The position numbers and the translations under genes are program-made. Positions 1 through 9,909 of a stretch of 37,591 nt of DNA are shown here, in pieces. Location of the stretch: NCBI GenBank assembly GCA_030039155.1, contig JASHQL010000128.1:1-37591 (forward strand), in the 5' to 3' direction. Below the pieces are notes generated by a model. It saw only the letters and a program-made list of their open reading frames with translations, had not been told where the DNA came from and did no database searches. The DNA comes from Streptosporangiaceae bacterium. GTDB lineage: Bacteria; Actinomycetota; Actinomycetes; Streptosporangiales; Streptosporangiaceae. Position 1 is the first letter of the stretch. Each line of letters starts with the position of its first letter.

Positions 1-1355
1 GCCGCCGGGCGATGACCTGGATTACCGGCGTGGTCGCGTTCCTGGCTGCGGTCCTTGAGTGCTTCACCGGCTACCTGTCCCAGCAGAACTTCGACTCGCA
101 GTGGATCGCCACCAACGGCAAGGACGCGTTCAACGCGGTCGGCGTCGGCGCCTTCTTCAACCTGATGAACTTCGGCCAGATGCTGATGTGGCACATCGTG
201 CTCATCCCGATCATCCTGGTCGCCATCGTCGGCGCGCACGTGCTGCAGGTCCGGATGCGCGGGGTCAGCCACCCGCTGCCGGCCAAGCGGGTCAGCCTGC
301 GTGACCGTGCCGCGCGCAAGGCAGCCGCCGCGGCGGACGCCGGCCCCTGGCGCGGCCCGACCCGGCGCTACGACATCCTCAAGGAAGGCACGATCGCGAC
401 GCTCATCGTCGGCGCCATCGTGCTGCTGATGTCGGCCGTCGTGTCCTCGCCCGACGTGCCGCCGCTGACGATCCAGACCTGGGCGCGGCTGGCACCAGCC
501 GATTTCGTCGGCACCGCTGCCGCCGAGCTGTCCGGCACGCCGTCGGCGGCGGAGCAGAACGTGATCACGCCGGACTACGGCCCGCCCTACAACCACGGCA
601 CCGGGTCGGTGCAGCAGGTCGGCCCGATCAACTGGCAGACGCTCGCCGGAGTCACCCAGCCCATCAACACCGCCAGGGTGTTCGTCCTGCAGCCGCTGGC
701 CAGCCAGGCGGGCAGCGACCCGGTCCTGGCGGCGGCGCTGGCCAGGTACAACTCCGCGTCGCCGGCCCAGCAGTCCAAGTGGGCCACCGCTTACAGCATC
801 GCGTCGGCCAAGGTGAAGTTCGTCGCGGGCGCACCCGTTGTCCCGGTGACCGACGCCGGGCCAGTGCCGGTGATGATGGCCGCCGAGTACCAGATGGCCC
901 GCGGCGGCTCGCTGGACGCTGACCTGCTCGCACAGCGGCAGTTCTACGGCACCAACTTCACCAAGCCGCTGCTGTTCATCGCGGACGGCAACTACTACAA
1001 CAACAAGGCCGCCGCGATGAATCTCACCGGCGACCAGTGGGGCGTGATGAACGAGACCGGCAACTACCCTGGCCAGCCGTGGCTGTGGCTGTACCAGCTG
1101 TGGTATCACGTCAACCCGTTTGGTGACTCGCCGAGCGCGGACATCTGGGCGATCTACCTCACCGGCATCGCCACGGTGCTGCTGCTGCTCGTCCCGTTCA
1201 TCCCCGGCCTGCGGGACATCCCGAGGCTGGTCCCGGTGCACCGGCTGATCTGGCGCAACGGGACACCTGCTGCCGCGGCGACCGGCCAGGCCAGCGACGC
1301 GGCCGCCGTCGGGCCGGCGGATCAAGCCGCAGGCAAGCAGGACGCCAAGTCCTGA
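1..1355 (+). CDS. Cytochrome b/b6-like membrane protein (5' truncated by window edge)
   Basis: Frame is open upstream of the ATG at 12 to the window edge. Contains cyt b-like FTGYL and an HX14H heme-ligand pair (MWHIVLIPIILVAIVGAHVL), several TM segments, and a C-terminal TM region. No PEWY motif seen. Confidence 0.7.
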   Translation, partial: RRAMTWITGVVAFLAAVLECFTGYLSQQNFDSQWIATNGKDAFNAVGVGAFFNLMNFGQMLMWHIVLIPIILVAIVGAHVLQVRMRGVSHPLPAKRVSLRDRAARKAAAAADAGPWRGPTRRYDILKEGTIATLIVGAIVLLMSAVVSSPDVPPLTIQTWARLAPADFVGTAAAELSGTPSAAEQNVITPDYGPPYNHGTGSVQQVGPINWQTLAGVTQPINTARVFVLQPLASQAGSDPVLAAALARYNSASPAQQSKWATAYSIASAKVKFVAGAPVVPVTDAGPVPVMMAAEYQMARGGSLDADLLAQRQFYGTNFTKPLLFIADGNYYNNKAAAMNLTGDQWGVMNETGNYPGQPWLWLYQLWYHVNPFGDSPSADIWAIYLTGIATVLLLLVPFIPGLRDIPRLVPVHRLIWRNGTPAAAATGQASDAAAVGPADQAAGKQDAKS

Positions 1356-1418
1356 GCGTTCGCCAGCGCGCGGACTCGTCAGCTAGCGAGCAGACATCCG
1401 AAGAGAACGGAGCATCCG

Positions 1419-1832
1419 GTGTACGAGAAGATACTGGCGGCGATCGACGAGTCGCAGACGGCGGAGCGCGTGCTGGCCGCGGCGCAGCACCTGGCAGTCC
1501 TCAGCGATGGCGAGGTCTTCGTGCTGCATGTCTGGGAGGGCGAGCCTTCCCTCTACAAGAGCTGCATGGTGACGTCGTACGAGGACGCGCAGCTCATGGT
1601 GAAGCGAGCCATCGAGAAGCTCGGCGCGGCTGGCATCAGGGCGACCGGTGAGGTGGCCGCCAACCTGTATATCCATGCCGCGCGTGAGATCACCTGTTAT
1701 GCCAGGGAACTGGACATGGGCGTGATCGTGATCGGCTCGCACCGCCGGCATGATCTGGCTGCGCGGATGGCCGGCAGCACCGCGCACAAGGTCGTCCACC
1801 TGGCCGACCGGCCGGTCGTCGTCGTCCCGTGA
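1419..1832 (+). CDS. Universal stress protein (UspA family)
   Basis: MYEKILAAIDESQTAERVL...VLHVWEG...GVIVIGSHRRHDLAARMAGSTAHKVVHLADRPVVVVP; GTG start. Confidence 0.85.
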   Translation: MYEKILAAIDESQTAERVLAAAQHLAVLSDGEVFVLHVWEGEPSLYKSCMVTSYEDAQLMVKRAIEKLGAAGIRATGEVAANLYIHAAREITCYARELDMGVIVIGSHRRHDLAARMAGSTAHKVVHLADRPVVVVP

Positions 1833-1911
1833 CGCCGACATCGAGGCGCCGTACGCCTGGTCATGGCCAGCGCCATGCCCTGCCGCGCGGCGGACGCGGA
1901 GGAGCCGGCTG

Positions 1912-2655
1912 TTACGCCGGTTCCAGCAGGTCGGCTAGGTCCGTGACCACCACGTCGGCTCCGTCGGCACGCAGCTCAGCTGCCTGGCCGACGCGATCGA
2001 CGCCGACGACCCAGCCGAACTTGCCGGCCCGGCCAGCCTGCACGCCGGCCAGCGCATCCTCGAAGACCGCAGCTGCGGCCGGTGCCACGCCGACGGCGCG
2101 CGCCGCCGCCAGGTAGGTGTCCGGCGCTGGCTTGCCGCGCAGCTGCTGGCGAGCTGCCAGCACGCCGTCAACGACCGCGGCGAAGCCGGTCAGCCCGGCG
2201 GCGGCAAGCACCTCGTGGCAGTTGGCACTCGAAGACACGACCGCGGTGACGAGGCCAGCTGCCCGCACCGCCGCAAGGTACCTGACCGAGCCAGGGAACG
2301 GCTCGACGCCCTCGGTCGCGAGCAGCCTGAGCAGCAGCTCGTTCTTGGCGTTGCCGAGCCCATGTACCGTGCGGCTGCCGGCCGGGTCGGCGTCGCCGCC
2401 CTCAGGCAGCGTGATGCCGCGCGCGGCCAGGAACGACCTGACGCCGTCCGGCCGGGACTTGCCGTCGACGTACCGGTCGTAGTCGGCGACGGGGTCGAAA
2501 GGGACGTACCGGGTACCGTCTCGCTCGGCACGGTGGCGGAGGAAGTCGTCGAATGTCGCTTCCCAGGCCTTGGCGTGCACCGATGCAGTTTCGGTCAGGA
2601 CGCCGTCCAGGTCGAAGAGGCAAGCCCTGATGCTGTCAGGAAGCCCCGCGGTCAT
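1912..2655 (-). CDS. HAD-family hydrolase, beta-phosphoglucomutase-like
   Basis: [56 protein letters not shown]. Start re-chosen at MTAGLPDS (2655), directly after the stop of the upstream gene. Confidence 0.88.
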   Translation of the reverse strand: MTAGLPDSIRACLFDLDGVLTETASVHAKAWEATFDDFLRHRAERDGTRYVPFDPVADYDRYVDGKSRPDGVRSFLAARGITLPEGGDADPAGSRTVHGLGNAKNELLLRLLATEGVEPFPGSVRYLAAVRAAGLVTAVVSSSANCHEVLAAAGLTGFAAVVDGVLAARQQLRGKPAPDTYLAAARAVGVAPAAAAVFEDALAGVQAGRAGKFGWVVGVDRVGQAAELRADGADVVVTDLADLLEPA

Positions 2656-2660
2656 GGTCG

Positions 2661-3326
2661 CTAGGCGATGATACGGATGCGCCGGCCGGTGACCTGGTCC
2701 GGTACCAGCCTGACGTAGGTGTCTCGGTCGCCGCCCGCCCACGGCTCGATGCCGAGCGCGCTGGCCTTCGCGAGCTCGCCAGGTTCGGTGATGACGCTGG
2801 CCGTCCCGCTGAGCAGGACGCTCCAGCCCTCGCCGAGTGCGTCGTCCAGGTGATCGACGTCGAACGACACCCGCTGGTGATCCGCCCCCTCGGCACCGGC
2901 CCGCGTGCTGCTGCCGGTGCGGAAGACGACGTCGTTCCCGTCCATCTGGTAATTGACCGGTACGGCCACCGGCCCCCGCGTGTCGTCGTACAGGAACCTG
3001 CCGACCCCGCCGGCCGCGATATAGGCCTGGCACTGGTCCGGCGTGAGCTCCTCAAGCTCGCTGTGCCTGGCGGGTCCGCCCTGGCCCGGTGGCAGGTCCA
3101 GGCCAGCCCCGGTCAGCGCCTCCTCCGGCGCGCCGAGCGCGGCGGCGAGCCGGGCGAGCGTGGCCTGGGTCGGGTTTGGCGTGGAGCTCGTCTCCAGGTA
3201 CGCCAGGTAGCCGGGCGACATCCCGGCCTGCCCGGCGGCCTCGTCGCGACTCAGGCCTGCCTTTCGGCGTTGCTCGGCAATTCGCCTGCCAAGGTCTGTG
3301 GCGTGCGTGCCTGCGCCCTCGGCCAT
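2661..3326 (-). CDS. XRE-type HTH fused to PNPOx-like flavin/F420-fold domain
   Basis: N-terminal [32 protein letters not shown] (HTH_3); C-terminal [33 protein letters not shown]...[10 protein letters not shown] (PNPOx fold). Confidence 0.85.
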   Translation of the reverse strand: MAEGAGTHATDLGRRIAEQRRKAGLSRDEAAGQAGMSPGYLAYLETSSTPNPTQATLARLAAALGAPEEALTGAGLDLPPGQGGPARHSELEELTPDQCQAYIAAGGVGRFLYDDTRGPVAVPVNYQMDGNDVVFRTGSSTRAGAEGADHQRVSFDVDHLDDALGEGWSVLLSGTASVITEPGELAKASALGIEPWAGGDRDTYVRLVPDQVTGRRIRIIA

Positions 3327-3359
3327 CGCTTCCTCCCTGTCTCGGGCCCGCAGCCAACT

Positions 3360-5801
3360 CTACGGACGCGGGCTGAAGCCGGTAGGGACGTTCGGCCCGG
3401 CTGGTCCGTGGGCAGCCGAGCCCTGGCCTGGTTGCGGCCCGGCGCCCGAGCGGCTGACCGGCTCCCGGCCGGCCGGCTGGCTGAGCCGCGGCTGCGCTGC
3501 GGCAGGCGGCAGGTCAAGGGTGACCGGCTTGCCCGCGGTGAGCGTGAACTCGCGGCCATGATGGCCGACCACCACCGGCGGGCCGGCTTCCAGCGCGTAG
3601 GTCGCGGTTGTCGCGGTGACCTCGGTCCGCAATTGCTGACCGCGGAAGCTGACAGTGAAGGTCAGCCGCGCGATCGGGGCCGGCAGTCGCGGGGCGAAGG
3701 TGAGCTTGCCGTACCGGCTGCGCAGGCCGCCGAAGCCGGCCACCGCGGCGGTCCATGCGCCCGCCAGGGCCGCGAGGTGCAGCCCGTCGGCGACGTTACG
3801 TTCGGTGTCGTCCAGGTCGATGAGCGCCGACTCGGCGAGATAGTCGTATGCCAGGTCAAGCTGGCCGATCTCGGCGGCGATCACCGACTGGGTTGCCGCC
3901 GAGAGCGAAGAGTCGCGGACCGTCAGCCGCTCGTAGTACGCGAAGTTCCTCGCTTTCTGCGCTGCGGTGAAGGCCTCGGGCCGGTGTTGCATGGCGAGGA
4001 CGAGGTCTGCCTGCTTGACGACCTGCTTGCGGTAGAGGTCGAAGTAGGGGAAGTGCCGCAGCAGCGGGTACTGCGCCGCGCTGGTCCTGGCGAAGTCCCA
4101 GACCTCGTGCGCGGTGAAGCCCTCCGCCTGCGGGTGTACACCGAGCTGATCGTCGTACGGGATGGCCATTGCCGCCGCTGCCCGCTGCCAGGCGGCTATC
4201 TCGGCGCTGCTGACGCCGAGCGCGCTGGCCTGCGCCCAGTGCCGCCGCGCTGCGTCGGCCGCGGCCTGCAGATTGTGCTGGGCCATCAGATTCGTGTAGA
4301 CGTTGTTGTCGGCCACCGCGCTGTATTCGTCAGGACCGGTGACGCCGTCGATGCGGAACTCGCCGCCGGTCGCATGGTGGCCGAGCGACTGCCAGAGCCT
4401 GGCGGTCTCCACGAGCAGCTCGAGCCCTGGGTCGGCCTCGAAGCGGGCATCCCCGGTGACATCCACGTACCGGATCACGGCGTCGGCGATGCCGGCGTTG
4501 ACATGGAAGGCGGCTATCCCGGCCGGCCAGTACGCCGAGGACTCGGTGCCGTCGATGGTGCGCCACGGGAACGCGGCGCCGCGCAGGCCGAGCTGCCTGG
4601 CCCGGTCCCGTGCCTGAGCCAGCGTGCTGTGCCGCCAGCGCAGCTCGTCAGCGGCCGCGTCCGGATGGGTGAGCGTGAGCATGGGCAGGACGAACATCTC
4701 GGTGTCCCAGAACGCGTGACCGTCGTATCCGGGGCCGGTGAGACCCTTGGCCGGGATCGGCTGCGTTTCTGCCCTGGCACCGGCCTGGAGCACGTGGAAC
4801 AGGCCGAACCTGATCGCCTGCTGCAGCTCGGGATCGCCGTCGAGCTCGACGTCGGCGCGATGCCAGAACTCGGCCAGGAAGGCCTGCTGCTGCGCAAGCA
4901 GGCCAGGCCAGCCAGTCTGCGCGGCGGTCATCAGCGCGGCCTGCACCTGGTCGCGCAGCGCCGGCAGTGACCTGACCGAGGACCAGCCGTAGCCGACGAA
5001 CTTCACGACGCTGAGCCGCTGCCCCGGCTTGAGGCTCGCGGACACCGTCAGCCTGGCGACGTCTGCCGTGCTCTCGGTTTCTTGCCTGGTCCCTGGCGGA
5101 CCAGCCACGACATGCGCGAATGCGGCTGCCACCCGAAGGTTGCTGAGCTGGGTGCTGTGCACAAGCAGCGCCCTGCCGTCCGCGCCGGCGTGCGACTCGC
5201 CCCGCAGCGCTGACTGCGGCATGTGCCAGCCGCGCGGGTCACCGGCCCCTTCCCCCTGCGGCAGCTCGTTGGCCACCAGCTCGGACTGCACGACGAAGTC
5301 GGCGGGCGCGTCAAGCGGTTCCACCTCGTAGCAGATCGCTGCCACCGCTCGCTGGGTGAGCGATGCCAGCCTGGTCGACCTGACCCGCACGGCCCGGCCG
5401 GCCGGCGATGCCCACTCGGCCACCCGCGCCAGCGTGCCGGCGCGGAAGTCGAGCACCCGCTCGTGCGAGCGCAGGTCACCGTAACGCACGTCGAACGGCT
5501 CGTCGTCCACGAGCAGCCTGATCAGCTTGCCGTTGGTGACGTTGATCACCGACTGGCCGTATTCGGGCAGGCCATAGCCGAACTCGGGGTAACGGATCGG
5601 CCACCGCTCATGGCAGCCGTTCAGGTAGCAGCCAGGCAGGCCGTGCGGCTCGCCCTCGTCGAGATTGCCGCGCCAGCCGATGTGGCCGTTGGACAAGGCG
5701 AACAGCGACTCGGTCTGCCGGAGCGTGTCAAGGTCAAGGCTGGTCTCGCGGAGGCACCAGGCTTCTGCCGGGAAGGCCGGGTGATCGATCATGACCCGCA
5801 C
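3360..5801 (-). CDS. Glycoside hydrolase family 65 protein (disaccharide phosphorylase-like)
   Basis: GYDGHAFWDTEMFVLPML, GVTGPDEYSAVADNNVYTN, FALSNGHIGWRGNLDEGEPHG. True start may be the internal ATG at 5792. Confidence 0.88.
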   Translation of the reverse strand: MRVMIDHPAFPAEAWCLRETSLDLDTLRQTESLFALSNGHIGWRGNLDEGEPHGLPGCYLNGCHERWPIRYPEFGYGLPEYGQSVINVTNGKLIRLLVDDEPFDVRYGDLRSHERVLDFRAGTLARVAEWASPAGRAVRVRSTRLASLTQRAVAAICYEVEPLDAPADFVVQSELVANELPQGEGAGDPRGWHMPQSALRGESHAGADGRALLVHSTQLSNLRVAAAFAHVVAGPPGTRQETESTADVARLTVSASLKPGQRLSVVKFVGYGWSSVRSLPALRDQVQAALMTAAQTGWPGLLAQQQAFLAEFWHRADVELDGDPELQQAIRFGLFHVLQAGARAETQPIPAKGLTGPGYDGHAFWDTEMFVLPMLTLTHPDAAADELRWRHSTLAQARDRARQLGLRGAAFPWRTIDGTESSAYWPAGIAAFHVNAGIADAVIRYVDVTGDARFEADPGLELLVETARLWQSLGHHATGGEFRIDGVTGPDEYSAVADNNVYTNLMAQHNLQAAADAARRHWAQASALGVSSAEIAAWQRAAAAMAIPYDDQLGVHPQAEGFTAHEVWDFARTSAAQYPLLRHFPYFDLYRKQVVKQADLVLAMQHRPEAFTAAQKARNFAYYERLTVRDSSLSAATQSVIAAEIGQLDLAYDYLAESALIDLDDTERNVADGLHLAALAGAWTAAVAGFGGLRSRYGKLTFAPRLPAPIARLTFTVSFRGQQLRTEVTATTATYALEAGPPVVVGHHGREFTLTAGKPVTLDLPPAAAQPRLSQPAGREPVSRSGAGPQPGQGSAAHGPAGPNVPTGFSPRP
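3385..3398 (-). promoter_or_regulatory. DosR-like box upstream of HTH-PNPOx
   Basis: GGGACGTTCGGCCC, about 60 nt upstream of the 3326 start, inside the 3' end of the GH65 gene. Confidence 0.4.
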
Positions 5802-5858
5802 GCTGGCTCGGTGTCGGCGGCGTCTGCCACGGGCTTACTCTAAGTCGGGACTGCTGCG

Positions 5859-8162
5859 TCATTCGACCACGCAGCTCACCGAGAACCGCGCGGCTCCGTC
5901 GTCTGACGGCTCCCTGACCACGCCCTGCACCTCGTTCTCGAAGCCAGGAAACTCGGTGTCCCAGCGCTCGAACAACTGCAGGTAGTCGATGATCGGGCGA
6001 GCCGCCAGGTCGAACCGCTCACCTGGCACGACGACCGGGATGCCGGGCGGGTAGAGCAGGCAGGTGACCGCGCTGACCCGGCCGTCAAGCGCGGCGAGCG
6101 GCACCTGCTCGGTCTTGCCATTCACCAGGCTGGCGAAGGCCGCCGCCGGCGTCTGCGCGGGCTCAGGCAGCTTCTCCGAGATTGCCTCCTGCATGGTCGC
6201 GGTGTTGTACCCGGACAGGAAGCGGTGCATCTGGGCGGCGAGGTCCGCCAGCCCGAGGCCGGCGTACCTGGCGGGGTTCGCGGCGTAGATCTCCGGCAGT
6301 GCCTCGGCGACCGGCATGTTGGCCTCGTATGCCCGGTGGAAGTCGAACAGCTCGGTGAGCAGCGTGCCGGACTTGCCGCGGGTCACCGCGATCGAGAACA
6401 GCACCAGGATTGAGTAGTAGCCGGTCTTCTCCACCACGACGCCGCGGCCGCGGAGGTAGGACGAGACCAGGCTGGCCGGGATGCCCCACCCGGCTGGCTG
6501 CCCGTCCTGCCCGATGCCGGGCGTCACCAGCGTGACCTTGACCGGGTCCAGCATGGCCTCGCCGGGCAGCAGGTCACGGTAGCCGTGCCATGACGCGCCT
6601 GGCACGAGCTGCCAGCTGGCCTGGTCGACCTCGAGCGCGGCGGCCGGCCCGGAACTGTGGCTGGTCCACCCGTCTGCCGTCCCGTCGCCGGTGGTAGGCG
6701 GCTGGAACACCCTGAACCACCAGCCGCCGCTCCCGGTGACCCGGTCAGCTACGGCTGCCATTTCCCTGCGGAAGGCCACGGCCTCGCCGATCGCGTCGTC
6801 GATCAGGGCGCGCCCCGCCGGCCCCTCCATCATCCGGGTCGCGACGTCCAGCGAGGCGACGATGCCGTATTGCGGCGAGGTCGAGGTGTGCAGCATGAAC
6901 GCCTCGTTGAAGCGCGGGCGCGGCAGCGGTGTCCGGCCCTGCCTGATGTGGATCATGGACGCCTGAGACAGCGCGGCCAGCATCTTGTGCGTCGACATGG
7001 TGGTGAGCACGGTCGGCACCGACGGGTCTGCGTGACCGTCAGCTGCCATGCCGTAATGGCGTGCGTACACGGGGTGGAACGCCGCGTACGGGATCCACGC
7101 CTCGTCAAGCAGCACGTGCTCGGCCACCTGGCCAAGGCACCGCACCAGCATCGCGGCGTCATACATGGTCCCGTCGTAGGTGGAGTTGGTCACCACGGCC
7201 AGCTTGGCGCGCTCCGGCGGCTGGCCGCCGACCAGCGGGTTGGCGGCGATCCTCCGCCTGATCGCGGCTGGGTCCAGCTGGCCGGCCCGGATCGGCCCGA
7301 TCAGGCCAAGGTGATTGCGGCCTGACTGCAGCCACACCGGGATGGCGCCGGTCTGGATGACCGAGTTGACGATCGACTTGTGGCAGTTCCGGTCGAGCAG
7401 CACCACGTCGCCGGGCGACACGATCGCGCGGAACACGATCTGATTCGACATCGTGGTGCCGTTGGTCACGAAATAGGTCTCGTCGGCACCGAACACCCGC
7501 GCCGCGTTTGCCTCAGCGGCGCCGACCACCCCTTCGTGCTCGAGGATCGAGCCAAGCTCAGGAACCGAGGACGAGATGTCAGAGCGCAGGAACGTCTCCC
7601 CGGCGAAGTCGAAGAACAGCCGGCCGGCCGGCGACTTCAGGAACGCCAGCCCGCCCATGTGCCCTGGCGTGTGCCACGAATAGCGGTACTCCCTGACGTA
7701 CTTCTCCAGCGCGCCGAAGAACGGCGGGAGCAGGCTGTCCCGGTACTGCTGCATCGCGGTGGTGATGTGGCCGACGATCCACTGCGGCGTGTCCTCGGTG
7801 ATCCAGATCGCGCCAGACAGCGATTCCGCGAGCTCGGGGCCGAGGTCCTGCACCGAGAGGCCCTCGGTGAGCAGGAACGACGGAAGTCCGTTGAACCTAG
7901 CCCTGGCGATGGCGAGTAGCTGGCGCGGCGACCTGATCAGGTCTGGCGGCGCGCCGCTCTCCGCCCAGCCGACCAGCACCGCGCCAAGCTCGGGATGGGT
8001 CCGCAGCATCAGCTCACCGTCGCCGTAGCCGTCGGCCTCCAGCACGGTCAGGCCGTGGTGGTGCAGCTCGCCGATGATCCGCTTGACCGCGGTCCGCACC
8101 GCCAGGCCGGCCTCGCTCCGGTCATGAACGACGAGCACCGGCATCGCGCTCAGGGTCTCCAT
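5859..8162 (-). CDS. Orn/Lys/Arg decarboxylase (AdiA/LdcI-like, receiver-like N-terminal wing + PLP domain)
   Basis: WHTPGHMGGLAFLKSPAGRLFFDF, VTNGTTMSNQIV, LDEAWIPYAAFHP, MSTHKML (PLP lysine). Start re-chosen at METLSAMPVLVV, with rc RBS GGAGGTG. Confidence 0.88.
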   Translation of the reverse strand: METLSAMPVLVVHDRSEAGLAVRTAVKRIIGELHHHGLTVLEADGYGDGELMLRTHPELGAVLVGWAESGAPPDLIRSPRQLLAIARARFNGLPSFLLTEGLSVQDLGPELAESLSGAIWITEDTPQWIVGHITTAMQQYRDSLLPPFFGALEKYVREYRYSWHTPGHMGGLAFLKSPAGRLFFDFAGETFLRSDISSSVPELGSILEHEGVVGAAEANAARVFGADETYFVTNGTTMSNQIVFRAIVSPGDVVLLDRNCHKSIVNSVIQTGAIPVWLQSGRNHLGLIGPIRAGQLDPAAIRRRIAANPLVGGQPPERAKLAVVTNSTYDGTMYDAAMLVRCLGQVAEHVLLDEAWIPYAAFHPVYARHYGMAADGHADPSVPTVLTTMSTHKMLAALSQASMIHIRQGRTPLPRPRFNEAFMLHTSTSPQYGIVASLDVATRMMEGPAGRALIDDAIGEAVAFRREMAAVADRVTGSGGWWFRVFQPPTTGDGTADGWTSHSSGPAAALEVDQASWQLVPGASWHGYRDLLPGEAMLDPVKVTLVTPGIGQDGQPAGWGIPASLVSSYLRGRGVVVEKTGYYSILVLFSIAVTRGKSGTLLTELFDFHRAYEANMPVAEALPEIYAANPARYAGLGLADLAAQMHRFLSGYNTATMQEAISEKLPEPAQTPAAAFASLVNGKTEQVPLAALDGRVSAVTCLLYPPGIPVVVPGERFDLAARPIIDYLQLFERWDTEFPGFENEVQGVVREPSDDGAARFSVSCVVE

Positions 8163-8226
8163 GGCACACCTCCGCGTCGGGTTCACCGCTTCCGAGGCTC
8201 GTGCCGTCTGGCCCGCTGGCAGTAGA

Positions 8227-8238
8227 GCCGAACGTCCC
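8227..8238 (-). promoter_or_regulatory. DosR-like box upstream of decarboxylase 1
   Basis: GCCGAACGTCCC (rc GGGACGTTCGGC), about 65 nt upstream of the 8162 start. Confidence 0.5.
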
Positions 8239-8296
8239 TGGCACGCAGGGCCGGCCGGCCACGGCGGCACGCGCAGGGACCATCAGCAATCAGCAC

Positions 8297-8308
8297 GGGA
8301 CCTTCGGC
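8297..8308 (+). promoter_or_regulatory. DosR-like box upstream of permease
   Basis: GGGACCTTCGGC, about 78 nt upstream of the 8386 start. Confidence 0.55.
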
Positions 8309-8385
8309 ACTGCTTGACGGCATCTGGCCAGCCGGATGGTGAGCCTTGGGACGGGCGTGCCGTCCCGGGCTGAAGGGAGCCGGCA

Positions 8386-9900
8386 ATGGCAACGACTTCA
8401 TCAAGGGGGGTGGCCGCCGGCGAACCGGGCAAGGCGCTGAGCGGTCACCCTGCGGCCGCCAGGAAGGTGCGGCCCAAGAGAGTCCTCGGCATGACCAGCC
8501 TGGCGATGATCGACGTCGCCGCGGTGATCAGCCTGCGGAACCTGCCGACCGTCGCGGAGTACGGCTGGGGATCGATCTTCATCTTCGGTCTCGCGCTGGT
8601 CGGTTTCATGATCCCGATTTCGTTCGCCGCGGCCGAGCTGGCCAGCGGCTGGGCCGAGACCGGCGGCGTGTACGTCTGGGTCAGGGAGGCGTTCGGCAAC
8701 AAGTCGGGCGCGGTCGCGATCTGGGCCGACTGGGCGGAGAACCTGGTCTGGTACCCGACCGTGCTGTCGTTCATCGCGGCCTCGCTTGCCTACCTGCTGG
8801 TGCCGGCCTGGGCCAACAACAGGGCCTGGCTGTTCATCGTGATGATGGTGGTCTTCTGGGGCACCACGCTGGCGAACTTCTTCGGCGTGCGCGCATCGGC
8901 CAGGATCAGCACCTGGGGCACGGTGCTCGGCTCGGTGGTACCTGGCATCGTGCTGATCGGCCTTGGCATCGGCTGGCTGGCCAGCGGGCACACGCTGGCC
9001 GCGCCCTACCATGGCGCGCACTCGCTGATGCCCGCGCTCAGCCTGTCCAACCTGGTGTTCTTCTCCGGCGTGCTGCTTGCCTTCGCCGGCATGGAGATGG
9101 CCGGGTTCCACGCCCGCGAGGCCAAGAACCCGAAGAAGGACTTCCCCAAGGCCACGCTGCTTGCCTGCCTGCTGCTCGTCGGGCTGTACGTGCTCGGCAC
9201 CCTGGCGATCGCGGTGGTGGTGCCGCAGCACAAGATCGAGCTGAACTCCGGGCTGCTGCAGGCATTCCAGGTGTTCTTCAACAGGTTCGGGGTGGGCTGG
9301 CTGACCAGGCCGATGTCACTGCTGATCTTCGCAGGCGGCATCGCGCTGCTGTCCACCTGGATGTACGGCCCGGCCCGTGGCTTCATGCGGGCCTCCTTCG
9401 AGGGCGACTTCCCGAAGGTGTTCCAGGGCCATAACAGCAAGCTGGCACCGACCTCGGTGCTCTGGATCCAGGCAGGCATCGGCACGCTGTTCGCGCTGCT
9501 GTTCCTGTTCGAGCCGACGATCAGCGCGTCCTACTGGATCCTGTCGGCACTCACCACGCAGCTACTTGTGATCATGTACGTGCTGATGTTCGCGGCGGTG
9601 ATCCGGCTCCGCTACACCCAGCCGGACCGGCCCCGGCCGTACAAGATCCCAGGCGGCAAGATCGGCGTGTGGATCATGGCCGGCCTCGGCGTGGCCGGCT
9701 GCGTGTTCGCGTTCTACGTGGGCTTCGTCCCGCCATCGCAGATCACCACGGGCAACCACACGCTGTACATCACGCTGATGATCCTCTTCACCGCGGTGCT
9801 GGCGCTGCCGCCGATCATCATCTCCTGGTTCCGCAGGGACTCCTGGAAGGCAGACGCCCAGACCATGGCGGCCGTGCAGGCGTCCGAGGACGAGGAGTAG
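8386..9900 (+). CDS. APC-superfamily amino acid permease/antiporter
   Basis: MTSLAMIDVAAVISLRNLPTVAEYGWGSIF..., about 12 TM segments, AGMEMAGFHAREAKNPKKDFPKA; RBS AGGGAG upstream. Confidence 0.87.
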   Translation: MATTSSRGVAAGEPGKALSGHPAAARKVRPKRVLGMTSLAMIDVAAVISLRNLPTVAEYGWGSIFIFGLALVGFMIPISFAAAELASGWAETGGVYVWVREAFGNKSGAVAIWADWAENLVWYPTVLSFIAASLAYLLVPAWANNRAWLFIVMMVVFWGTTLANFFGVRASARISTWGTVLGSVVPGIVLIGLGIGWLASGHTLAAPYHGAHSLMPALSLSNLVFFSGVLLAFAGMEMAGFHAREAKNPKKDFPKATLLACLLLVGLYVLGTLAIAVVVPQHKIELNSGLLQAFQVFFNRFGVGWLTRPMSLLIFAGGIALLSTWMYGPARGFMRASFEGDFPKVFQGHNSKLAPTSVLWIQAGIGTLFALLFLFEPTISASYWILSALTTQLLVIMYVLMFAAVIRLRYTQPDRPRPYKIPGGKIGVWIMAGLGVAGCVFAFYVGFVPPSQITTGNHTLYITLMILFTAVLALPPIIISWFRRDSWKADAQTMAAVQASEDEE

Positions 9901-9909
9901 CGCAGCCCA

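Noticed and set aside
2850-4970. 706-aa plus-strand ORF antisense to GH65 and HTH-PNPOx
   Set aside because: Shadow ORF; the minus strand carries GH65 and PNPOx motifs and the plus-strand product shows no recognisable family.
5838-5850. AGTCGGGACTGCTG upstream of the GH65 gene as a DosR-like box
   Set aside because: Only one half-site matches; the gene is probably transcribed from the decarboxylase promoter upstream.
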